Below, in pieces: positions 1-5,418 of a DNA stretch of 5,418 nucleotides. Under the pieces are notes generated by a model, which had not been told where the DNA came from, ran no database searches, and saw only the letters and a program-made list of their open reading frames with translations. The stretch is taken from contig CAMLKY010000184.1 in assembly GCA_946480545.1 (NCBI GenBank), positions 1 to 5,418 on the forward strand, read 5' to 3'. The DNA is from an uncultured Acidobacteriota bacterium (GTDB taxonomy: Bacteria > Acidobacteriota > Blastocatellia > Pyrinomonadales > Pyrinomonadaceae). Each line of letters opens with the position of its first letter. Positions within the stretch are counted from its first letter, which is position 1. The translations under genes and the position numbers were made by a program.

Positions 1-857
1 CCTCTGCAGCGATATCTGTTCGGTCTTTCAGGTTGCGGGAGAACCTCTCATCTGAAAAGCGCTCACGTACAAAGAACGCCCAGTCCTTAAGATCCTGCTC
101 GGTCGTAGAAAACTCCCGCATGGGTGCCATTGCAGCTTCCGTGAGCTGGCCGGTCGAGAGCTGAGTGTCGGGGTCGAACTCGCGGATCGAATCGACCGTG
201 TCGCCGAAGAACTCGACGCGGTGCGGCGCCTCGTGGGCGGGCGAGAAGATGCCGTGGCTGGTGATTCACATTGCGCTGCCCGGCAACCTCCTGGCTGCTT
301 GGGCGCTCGGGCGGCTCGGCGACTCGATCGCCGCGAAGCGAAAACTGGCCGATGTTGTTTATCGGCTCCTCACGTACGTAGCCAGCAGACACGAGCCGAT
401 CGACGAGCTCCTGCGGCGGGAAGTCTTCATCCCTCCGAAGGACGGCTCCGAGCTTGAGTATCTCGTTCGCCGGGGTCGTGCGCGTTACGAGCGACCGGGC
501 AGACAGGACAACGAACGGAACGCTGCCGCGCGACATCTGCCATAACGACAGTGCACGGCGCTCCTGGGTTTCAGCGTGGGGCGATATGCCCGAGTACGGA
601 TCGGTGTCGAATGAGGGCAATGTCAGAATTCGCGGATCGGGGTCGCTCGCCCAGAACTCGAGATCGCACGACCACGCCTCGAGCTCTTCGTTGGTCTGCG
701 TAACAACAGCAAAGCTTCGCCCGGTGGCTTCCTGCAACTGCGAAAGCACGTACGCCTTCGACGCCACCGATGTGAGCCCGGCGACGGAGACGATTCGTGA
801 GCCTCCCTGAACTTCACGAATGAGCCTGTCGATCTGCGAATCAAGACGAGTATCCAT
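1..857 (-). pseudogene. mfd: Mfd (transcription-repair coupling factor), N-terminal part, frame disrupted, 3' end outside window
   Basis: Mfd is the cytoplasmic translocase that removes RNA polymerase stalled at DNA lesions and recruits UvrA. The visible part is the N-terminal UvrB-homology module. From the ATG at 857 the frame reads MDTRLDSQIDRLIREV, then the family hallmarks LPSFDTDPYSGISPHAE, VLSARSLVTR and GYVREEPINNIGQFSLRG (ending near residue 176, position 330). Family members continue here with GGIxDxFSP. Instead this frame runs into Pro/Arg-rich non-Mfd sequence and stops near 87. True Mfd sequence resumes in another minus-strand frame at 253 with GIFSPAHEAPHRVEFFG and then DSIREFDPDTQLSTGQLTEA, and stays open to position 1. 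That second frame has a TGA at 268-266, so a plain one-base frameshift cannot join the two parts. A GTG at 863 is an alternative start; neither start has a clear Shine-Dalgarno. The gene is divergent from lysS. Identity is firm; whether it is a pseudogene, a natural variant or an assembly fault is open. Confidence 0.85.
254..329. other. Non-homologous patch inside mfd (net gain about 67 nt)
   Basis: Between the last recognisable Mfd codon of the first frame (Gly, 332-330) and the first of the second frame (Gly, 253-251) lie 76 bases that match no Mfd feature I know in any minus-strand frame. Family members need only about four residues here (the GIxD between RG and F/IFSP), so the excess is about 67 nt, which is 3n+1 and explains the frame change. 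The two borders share the triplet GGC, with GGC-GATC on one side and GGC-ATC on the other. No IS-like terminal inverted repeat or longer target duplication is visible. On the plus strand the patch reads, from ATG 249, as MPWLVIHIALPGNLLAAWA, a hydrophobic membrane-like peptide, which may hint that it was copied from another gene. Confidence 0.6.
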
Positions 858-908
858 AAACACACATAGCCGCAGAAAACTCGGACGGGGGTGGTTGGTC
901 CGGTTCTC

Positions 909-936
909 TTGCGGTTACATTCGATTGTGCCACAAT
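909..936 (+). promoter_or_regulatory. Candidate sigma-70 promoter for lysS
   Basis: TTGCGG (909-914) and CACAAT (931-936) are separated by 16 nt, upstream of lysS. The match is modest: three of six bases at -35 and four of six at -10. It would give a leader of about 50 nt before the ATG at 995. It is the best candidate I found in the spacer; the -10 overlaps the dyad at 924-936. Confidence 0.3.
924..936. promoter_or_regulatory. 13-bp dyad between mfd and lysS, possible operator or divergent -10 zone
   Basis: ATTGTG-C-CACAAT is a perfect inverted repeat with 6-bp arms around one central base, placed in the 137-nt divergent spacer. Each half-site reads CACAAT on its own strand, matching four of six bases of the sigma-70 -10 consensus. 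Toward mfd, TTTACA (954-949, minus strand) lies 19 nt upstream of the minus-strand half-site, which is long for a promoter. The symmetry and central position suggest a shared regulatory site, but dyads this short also occur by chance. Confidence 0.3.
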
Positions 937-994
937 AGTAGCTCGGTTTGTAAACACTTGTAGCTTGTTAGCTTTGTGTCGGCCGGCGACGATT

Positions 995-2575
995 ATGACA
1001 ATCCCTGAATTCGACGAGATCATCGAGCAGAACGATCAGACCGCTGCGCGTCGCGAGCATCTGGCAGCGCTCCGAGAGCTTGTTGGCAACGCGTACCCGA
1101 ACAAGTTCGAGCGCAGCCGCATTACCGGCGACGAAGATACGATCACCCGGATCGTAAGCTCAGATCCGATAACGACACATATTCCGAAGCTAAACGAAGG
1201 TGAGCGTCCGTCAGCGGAGGTGAAGGACTCGGCGAATTCCGCTCTCAAAGATCTCGGAACGGTGCGGATTGCCGGTCGGCTTGCGACCCCACCGCGCCTG
1301 ATGGGAAAAGCGGCATTTGTCCACTTGAGCGACGGGATATCGCGGATCCAGATCTACGTCCGCCGGGACGATGTCGAGGGCGTCTCGAATTCCGCGGAGC
1401 AGTCGGCCGTCAATGGGTGGGAATTGTTTGGCTTGCTAGATCATGGCGACTTCATCGGCGTCGAGGGGTTCCTGTTTATCACGAACACCGGCGAGTTGAG
1501 CATTCATGTCGAGAAGCTGCAGTTTCTCGCGAAGGCCATGCTTCCTATGCCGGATAAGATGCACGGCATTTCCGATCCGGAGATCCGGCAACGGCAGCGG
1601 TATGCCGACCTCATCGCATCAAGCCTGCAGATCGAACACGAGGGGCTTACAACCCGACAAGTGTTCGAGACAAGAGCGAAGGTTATTTCGTCGGTCCGAC
1701 GATTTCTGGAAGATCATGGGTACATCGAGGTCGAGACTCCAATGCTCACCCCGAAGGCGACGGGCGCTGCGGCGAAACCCTTCGAAACGCATCACAACGC
1801 TCTCGATATTACGCTCTACGCGCGTATCGCTCCCGAGCTGTATCTGAAGCGTCTTGTAGTGGGCGGATTCGAGAAGGTATACGAGCTGAACCGAAACTTC
1901 CGCAACGAGGGTATTTCATTCAAGCATAATCCCGAGTTCACGATGCTCGAGTTCTACTGTGCCTACATGGACGTGAACGGCATGATGGACTTTTGCGAGG
2001 AACTGCTTCGTCAGTCCGTCAACAACGCGACCGGTGGATTACAGGTTGAATACGAAGGAAACACGATCGACTTTTCGAAGTTCGCGCGCCTAACGATGCG
2101 CGACGCCGTAGTTCGAACAAGCGGTACCGAGCCATTCTCCGATTCGGCGCTGCTCGAAGCCTTCGAGGAAAATGTTGAGGCGACCCTGATCCAACCGACA
2201 TTCATCATCGACTTTCCGAAGTCGATCTCACCGCTCTCAAAAGCGTCACCCGAAAATCCGCAGATCGCCGAGCGGTTCGAGCTTTTCATAAACGGTATGG
2301 AGGTCGCGAACGGATTCTCGGAGCTGAATGATCCTCGTGAGCAGTACGAGCGTTTCGTAGATCAGATGTCCGAACGCGAGCGCGGAGACGAAGAGGCAAT
2401 GGTCCTGGATGAAGATTACATTCGTGCGCTTTCGTACGGGATGCCTCCGGCGGCAGGTATCGGAATCGGTATCGATCGTTTAGTGATGCTCCTGACGAAC
2501 AAGCATTCGATCCGTGACGTGATCTTGTTCCCCCATTTGAGACCTGAGCGGAAGAATCAGGATCATGACGAGTGA
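995..2575 (+). CDS. lysS: Lysyl-tRNA synthetase, class II
   Basis: This cytoplasmic enzyme charges tRNA-Lys with lysine using ATP. The 526-residue product has an N-terminal anticodon-binding OB fold (about residues 88-180, with [21 protein letters not shown] and [11 protein letters not shown]). The linker [21 protein letters not shown] leads to the catalytic core. Class II motif 1 is around 228-250 (EVETPML). Motif 2 is around 292-320 ([20 protein letters not shown], carrying the FRxE arginine). Motif 3 is at 487-500 ([13 protein letters not shown]), followed by [14 protein letters not shown] 995 is preferred over the in-frame TTG at 965 because the normal N-terminal helix begins just after it; no clear Shine-Dalgarno is seen. 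Compared with E. coli LysS, there are extra residues in the N-terminal region (about 45-85) and about 8 near 208-225. About 25 residues are missing between LTMRDAVV (367-374) and [18 protein letters not shown] (387-403). It is transcribed alone, diverging from mfd. Confidence 0.97.
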   Translation: MTIPEFDEIIEQNDQTAARREHLAALRELVGNAYPNKFERSRITGDEDTITRIVSSDPITTHIPKLNEGERPSAEVKDSANSALKDLGTVRIAGRLATPPRLMGKAAFVHLSDGISRIQIYVRRDDVEGVSNSAEQSAVNGWELFGLLDHGDFIGVEGFLFITNTGELSIHVEKLQFLAKAMLPMPDKMHGISDPEIRQRQRYADLIASSLQIEHEGLTTRQVFETRAKVISSVRRFLEDHGYIEVETPMLTPKATGAAAKPFETHHNALDITLYARIAPELYLKRLVVGGFEKVYELNRNFRNEGISFKHNPEFTMLEFYCAYMDVNGMMDFCEELLRQSVNNATGGLQVEYEGNTIDFSKFARLTMRDAVVRTSGTEPFSDSALLEAFEENVEATLIQPTFIIDFPKSISPLSKASPENPQIAERFELFINGMEVANGFSELNDPREQYERFVDQMSERERGDEEAMVLDEDYIRALSYGMPPAAGIGIGIDRLVMLLTNKHSIRDVILFPHLRPERKNQDHDE

Positions 2576-2609
2576 TGGACGAGCGTCCGACTGCTGCAGT
2601 GGTTTAGCG

Positions 2610-2684
2610 TGTCACTTTGCGAGCTTGGCGAGCTTTGCGTGAAACTGATTCTCACGCAAAGCTCGCTAAGCTCGCAAAGTGACA
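2610..2684. repeat. Large palindromic element (33-bp arms, 9-nt loop) downstream of lysS
   Basis: The left arm (2610-2642) and right arm (2652-2684) are complementary at 32 of 33 positions; the exception would be a G-U pair in RNA. The loop is AACTGATTC (2643-2651). Each arm is built of three 9-base units; in the left arm these are TTTGCGAGC (2616), TTGGCGAGC (2625) and TTTGCGTGA (2634), preceded by GTCAC. There is no T-tract after the right arm, so it is not a typical intrinsic terminator, though it could stabilise or block the 3' end of the lysS transcript. The architecture suggests a dispersed REP- or MITE-like intergenic repeat. The rest of the 2576-2815 spacer shows only a weak 5-bp stem at 2711-2726. 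Confidence 0.9.
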
Positions 2685-2800
2685 GCATTGCAACCTCCGG
2701 ACACTGCCCAACGAATCCCGGTTCGTCGTTCCGACTCGACCACCCTCCGAAGAAGTTCGTACCGACTGTCGTTCGACCTGCTAAACTTAAACCAAATTCC

Positions 2801-2807
2801 AAGGAGG
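2801..2807 (+). promoter_or_regulatory. Strong Shine-Dalgarno for the small acidic protein
   Basis: AAGGAGG ends 8 nt before the ATG at 2816. It is the best ribosome binding site in the window and decides the start of the small gene: the same frame is open upstream to 2609, but that part is the palindrome read as codons. No good promoter is evident; TAAACT at 2782-2787 is a possible -10 without a well-spaced -35. Confidence 0.85.
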
Positions 2808-2815
2808 TAACGAAC

Positions 2816-3049
2816 ATGGGACAGGATGCACGACCGAAGAAAGACGAGGAACTCACTGGTACTGATCTGCCAAACGCCGACGGAACCGTATCAGACGAGG
2901 ATGTAAACGCACTCAACAACGATGGCAAAGGGCCAACCGGTCAGGACCACTCGCTGGATAACTACAGCGAGAGTTTTCCGGAGCATGGTGTTGGCAGCGT
3001 TCAGAACGAATCCGATCCGACGTCGGATATCGCACATATAGTTGATTAA
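2816..3049 (+). CDS. Small acidic hydrophilic protein of unknown function
   Basis: I do not recognise this 77-residue protein. It begins MGQDARPKKDEELTGTDLPN and ends SDPTSDIAHIVD. By count it has about 18 Asp/Glu against 4 Lys/Arg, no cysteine and no tryptophan. It is rich in Gly, Asn, Ser and Asp, with no membrane segment or signal peptide, so it is probably soluble, acidic and largely disordered. The start is supported by a consensus Shine-Dalgarno 8 nt upstream. Its stop (3047-3049) lies inside the next gene, which begins at TTG 3042, an 8-nt overlap that suggests translational coupling with the EamA permease. It sits downstream of the palindrome and is probably transcribed separately from lysS. 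A role in stress or desiccation, as for hydrophilin-like proteins, would be a guess from composition only. Confidence 0.8.
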   Translation: MGQDARPKKDEELTGTDLPNADGTVSDEDVNALNNDGKGPTGQDHSLDNYSESFPEHGVGSVQNESDPTSDIAHIVD

Positions 3050-3878
3050 GATCATTGGCCTAACCGCGTTCGCACTCACAGCGTTCGCATTCAATTCGAT
3101 CTTGTGCCGCATGGCACTACGGACGGGTGAGGCTGATGCGACCGGGTTCACCGTCGTAAGGCTCGTGTCCGGCGCGGTTGCACTGATAGTCATCAGCTAT
3201 TTTTTCAGCAACAAGAAAGGCGTAAAACGCGGGAACTGGTTTTCCGCGTTTTTTCTTTTTGCGTACGCGATCTGCTTCTCGTTTGCTTACATCGGTCTTA
3301 CGGCGGCCGCGGGCGCTCTGATTCTTTTCAGCTCGGTGCAGTTCACGATGATCGCGGTCGCGTTGATACGGGGCGAGCGGCCCGGCGCGGTGGAATGGCT
3401 GGGACTGATCATAGCGCTTGCCGGACTGATCTATCTCCTCCTGCCCGGATTAGCCTCGCCACCGTTATTCGCATCGCTGTTGATGGCGGCTGCCGGTGCG
3501 GCGTGGGGATTTTACACGCTCCGCGGAAAGGGAAGCGCCGATCCGTTGAGCGACACGACCGGGAATTTCATCAGGTCGATTCCGATGATCGGGATCGCGG
3601 CGATCCCATTCTTTTCTCAGATCTCACTTTCGACACGCGGGCTCGTGCTTGCCGTCTTGTCCGGAGCCATTGCCTCCGGCGTCGGCTACACGGTCTGGTA
3701 CGCCGCGCTGAAACATCACACCGCGACACGGGCAGCGGTGTTGCAACTCGCGGTTCCGGTCATAACGTCGTTTGGCAGCGTGTTGTTGCTATCCGAAGTG
3801 ATCGAGCCGCGATTGCTTATCGGCGGCGCACTTATACTGGGCGGTATCGCCGTCGCCATCATCGGCCGACAAAGGTAA
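3042..3878 (+). CDS. EamA-family (drug/metabolite transporter superfamily) permease
   Basis: This is an inner-membrane protein of 278 residues, close to the usual 280-300 for ten-helix DMT exporters. About ten hydrophobic segments can be placed, near residues 3-22, 35-55, 66-85, 88-109, 117-135, 140-157, 175-192, 198-220, 228-250 and 257-275, forming two EamA repeats. Family-like stretches are FNSILCRMALRTGEADATGF in helix 1 and its following loop, ALILFSSVQFTMIAVALIRGE in the first repeat, and ASGVGYTVWYAALKH followed by VLLLSEVIEPRLLIGGALIL in the second. Substrate cannot be told; relatives export amino acids, metabolites or drugs. The start must be TTG 3042, since an in-frame TAG precedes it at 3039-3041 and the next ATG (3111) would remove helix 1. 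There is no own Shine-Dalgarno, which fits coupling to the upstream small gene. It converges with umuC, whose stop is 37 nt away, and no clear terminator lies between. Confidence 0.92.
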   Translation: MIKIIGLTAFALTAFAFNSILCRMALRTGEADATGFTVVRLVSGAVALIVISYFFSNKKGVKRGNWFSAFFLFAYAICFSFAYIGLTAAAGALILFSSVQFTMIAVALIRGERPGAVEWLGLIIALAGLIYLLLPGLASPPLFASLLMAAAGAAWGFYTLRGKGSADPLSDTTGNFIRSIPMIGIAAIPFFSQISLSTRGLVLAVLSGAIASGVGYTVWYAALKHHTATRAAVLQLAVPVITSFGSVLLLSEVIEPRLLIGGALILGGIAVAIIGRQR

Positions 3879-3915
3879 TTTCCGGACCTGCGAATGGGCT
3901 GGCTTCTCGAGCCGC

Positions 3916-5216
3916 TTACAAGAACCTCATCGACTTACTGAACTTCTTCCCTTGACCCAAAGTGTCACGTCCGATCATGTGATACGAATCGTTTCCTCGG
4001 TGCTCGCTTTTTCCTTGCCAGTCGCCGCGGGCCTCGAGGGCGGCAAAACGCACGATGTCACGTCCGTAGCGGTAGTTCACCTCGTCGATGACCTTGCTCA
4101 ACGAGTGCTGACGCTCGAACTCTCTTTGACCGAAGAGGCGATTCGTAACACGATCCGGTGCGATAAGCTCGCTCAGTACCACACCGGCTTTTCGATACTG
4201 GATTCCGGGTCGATATGTGTTCTGTAGACACACGGCAACCCAATGATAGATCTCGCTGGTGACGTCCGAGTGGTAGACCGATCGATACGTGTACTTTCCA
4301 AAATATTTATGCGGCACCGGTCGAAAGCGGTCGGTGTGGAGAAACACGGTCACGGTTTTGACGGCGAGATCGTTCCAACGCATCTTCTCGAGCGCGCGGG
4401 TGGTGAAGAAGAAGATCGCGTTGCGGATCTCGTCATAGTCTGTGACCGTTTTTCCGAATGTTCTGGTATGCGAGATCGATCTATTGCTTCGTTCGGTGAC
4501 CTCCATTCCGATGCACTTGATCCCGTTCAGCTCACGAACCGTCCGGGCGCCGAATAGATTCAGAAACTCGCGGACCTGTTTTGCTTCCGACACTTTCAGC
4601 TCGTAAGCCGTATTTATCCCACGCTCTTTCAGGTGCATTGCCGAACGCGGCCCGATGCCCCATATACTTCCGACGGCGGTCTTTTGCAATGCGAGATCGA
4701 TGTACGGTGAATCGTACAGGTCCAGCACCCCGTCGGCCTTTGGCGATAGCTTGGCGATGTGGTTCGCAAGCTTTGCGAGCGTCTTCGTCCGCGCGACACC
4801 GACCGACACGGGGATTCTGGTTCTTTCGAAAACAGTATTCTTGATGTGCCGCCCGAGCAGCGGCAGCTTGTCGGGCACGCCGACATCGATGAACGCTTCG
4901 TCGATAGAGTACAGCTCGATCTTGTTTGCCCCGCAATCTTCGTTCAGCACATCCATCACACGATGCGAGAACTCGTAGTACAGCGCGTGATTGCATGAGA
5001 TCACGGCTGTGTTGTTCCGCTCGAGAAGCTCGCGGTATTGAAAGAACGGCACAGCGTTAGGTACACCGAGCGCTTTTACTTCGTTGCTGCGCGAGACGAT
5101 TCATTGTGTGAGAGAACAACGACCGGGCGGTGCAGGAGTTCGGGATTGACGACGCGCTCGCACGACGCGTAGAAGTTATTGCAGTCGACAATGGCGATCG
5201 CGGCATCGGGGTCCAT
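3916..5216 (-). pseudogene. umuC: UmuC-type Y-family translesion DNA polymerase, frameshifted near 5100
   Basis: This gene encodes a Pol V catalytic subunit homologue for error-prone lesion bypass. From ATG 5216 it reads MDPDAAIAIVDCNNFYASCE with the first catalytic Asp (D11), then RPVVVLSHN. At 5101/5100 the frame breaks and this frame ends after about 46 residues. The continuing frame resumes with IVSRSNEVKALGVP and runs to the TAA at 3918-3916. It contains the second catalytic site YSIDEAF, SVGVARTKTLAKLANH, the helix-hairpin-helix GIGPRSAMHLKERGI, the little-finger domain and VTNRLFG, which aligns with the beta-clamp motif QLNLF of E. coli UmuC. Relatives have NDGCVxARSNE where this has N-E-frameshift-IVSRSNE, so about 7 nt appear lost. 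The acidic residues rule out ImuB, which lacks them. A GTG at 5052 could restart translation but would lose D11. The C-terminus (SEHRGNDSYHMI to KSMRFL) lacks the usual SPRYTT-like ending. It is cotranscribed with the gene at 5220-5418. Confidence 0.9.
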
Positions 5217-5219
5217 ACG

Positions 5220-5418
5220 TCATCTGAAATTGTGAGAGACGACTTCTGTTTTGAGATCGTCGAGGGCCTTGAAGCTGAGCGCCTTTATCATCCCGCGTTC
5301 CTCGAACCTGCCGCGGATGATCAGGAAGCTGCTTTGATTGATGACCAGACGGAAGCGCTCGAAGAGGTCAGGCATCACGACGAAGTTTGCAAAGCCGGTC
5401 TCATCTTCGAGTGTTATA
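5220..5418 (-). CDS. dnaE2: C-terminal end of error-prone DNA polymerase III alpha (DnaE2/ImuC-like), partial
   Basis: Only the last 65 residues are present; the 5' part lies beyond the right edge. They read ITLEDETGFANFVVMPDLFE, then FLIIRGRFEERG, and end with KTEVVSHNFR and a TGA at 5222-5220. This pattern (TLEDETGxxNxxVxPxLFE, a short OB fold, and a chain end like SRDFH) is that of the DnaE2/ImuC C-terminus, where the OB domain is the last unit; replicative DnaE1 normally extends further. DnaE2 is the SOS-induced alpha subunit that works with Y-family partners in mutagenic bypass. umuC starts 3 nt after the stop without its own Shine-Dalgarno, indicating an operon with coupled translation. 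A LexA box would lie upstream, outside the window. Confidence is limited by the short fragment; DnaE1 is the main alternative. Confidence 0.75.
   Translation of the reverse strand, partial: ITLEDETGFANFVVMPDLFERFRLVINQSSFLIIRGRFEERGMIKALSFKALDDLKTEVVSHNFR

Noticed and set aside
165..545. Plus-strand open frame of 126 codons across mfd
   Set aside because: It is antisense to clear Mfd sequence on both sides. Only the patch part looks protein-like, and there is no ribosome binding site.
454..810. Plus-strand open frame of 118 codons
   Set aside because: Antisense shadow of the conserved Mfd N-terminus; composition is not protein-like.
965..994. TTG start extending LysS by ten residues
   Set aside because: The extension ([10 protein letters not shown]) has no family counterpart; ATG 995 fits the usual N-terminus better.
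2610..2684. Rho-independent terminator for lysS
   Set aside because: The stem is far longer than typical and no T-run follows; I keep it as a repeat.
2711..2726. Small stem (ACGAA/TTCGT) with some resemblance to a tRNA T-arm
   Set aside because: Only a 5-bp stem; no acceptor, D or anticodon arms can be found around it.
2563..2928. Open frames reading through the palindrome on both strands
   Set aside because: They translate the inverted repeat and spacer. The real start is ATG 2816, marked by AAGGAGG.
3879..3915. Terminator between the convergent permease and umuC genes
   Set aside because: Only a 4-bp stem (GGCT/AGCC) with no T-run is visible.
3395..3955. Plus-strand open frame of 186 codons
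   Set aside because: Arg/Ala-rich out-of-frame shadow of the EamA permease.
4762..4780. GCAAGCTTTGC near-palindrome similar to units of the intergenic repeat
   Set aside because: It encodes the conserved TLAKLANH motif of UmuC, so the similarity is explained by codons.

Overview
This window looks like part of a bacterial chromosome of moderate to moderately high GC. Gene content fits a Gram-negative-type bacterium with an SOS-mutagenesis operon of the DnaE2 kind. The style of the intergenic palindrome and the LysS and UmuC variants loosely suggest Acidobacteriota (Blastocatellia-like), but that is a low-confidence inference from memory. No phage, IS, CRISPR, tRNA or rRNA signal is visible.

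Layout, left to right. (1) Positions 1-857, minus strand: the 5' part of mfd (transcription-repair coupling factor), running off the left edge. Its reading frame is broken at about 254-329 by an extra, non-Mfd patch; convincing Mfd sequence resumes in another frame and continues to position 1. (2) 858-994: a divergent intergenic region with a 13-bp dyad (924-936) whose two half-sites both read CACAAT, a possible shared -10/operator zone. (3) 995-2575, plus strand: lysS, class II lysyl-tRNA synthetase, with all three class II motifs but about 25 residues short between motifs 2 and 3. (4) 2576-2815: an intergenic spacer dominated by a near-perfect 33-bp inverted repeat built of three 9-bp units per arm. 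(5) 2816-3049: a very acidic 77-residue protein of unknown function with an excellent ribosome binding site, overlapping by 8 nt with (6) 3042-3878: a 10-TM EamA/DMT-family permease starting at TTG. (7) 3916-5216, minus strand: a UmuC-type Y-family DNA polymerase with a frameshift near 5100, caused by an apparent 7-nt loss in a conserved N-terminal motif. (8) 5220-5418, minus strand: the 3' end of an upstream gene that resembles the C-terminal OB fold of error-prone polymerase DnaE2 (ImuC), only 3 nt from umuC.

The clearest oddity is that two genes of DNA repair and mutagenesis, mfd and umuC, are both disrupted within about 5 kb, by different kinds of lesion (a roughly 67-nt net gain and a 7-nt loss). 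The essential lysS between them carries an in-frame shortening. Real gene decay, lineage-specific indels and assembly error all remain possible. I see no convincing new multi-gene system. The most novel-looking items are the small acidic protein coupled to the permease, the structured palindromic repeat, and the origin of the mfd patch.
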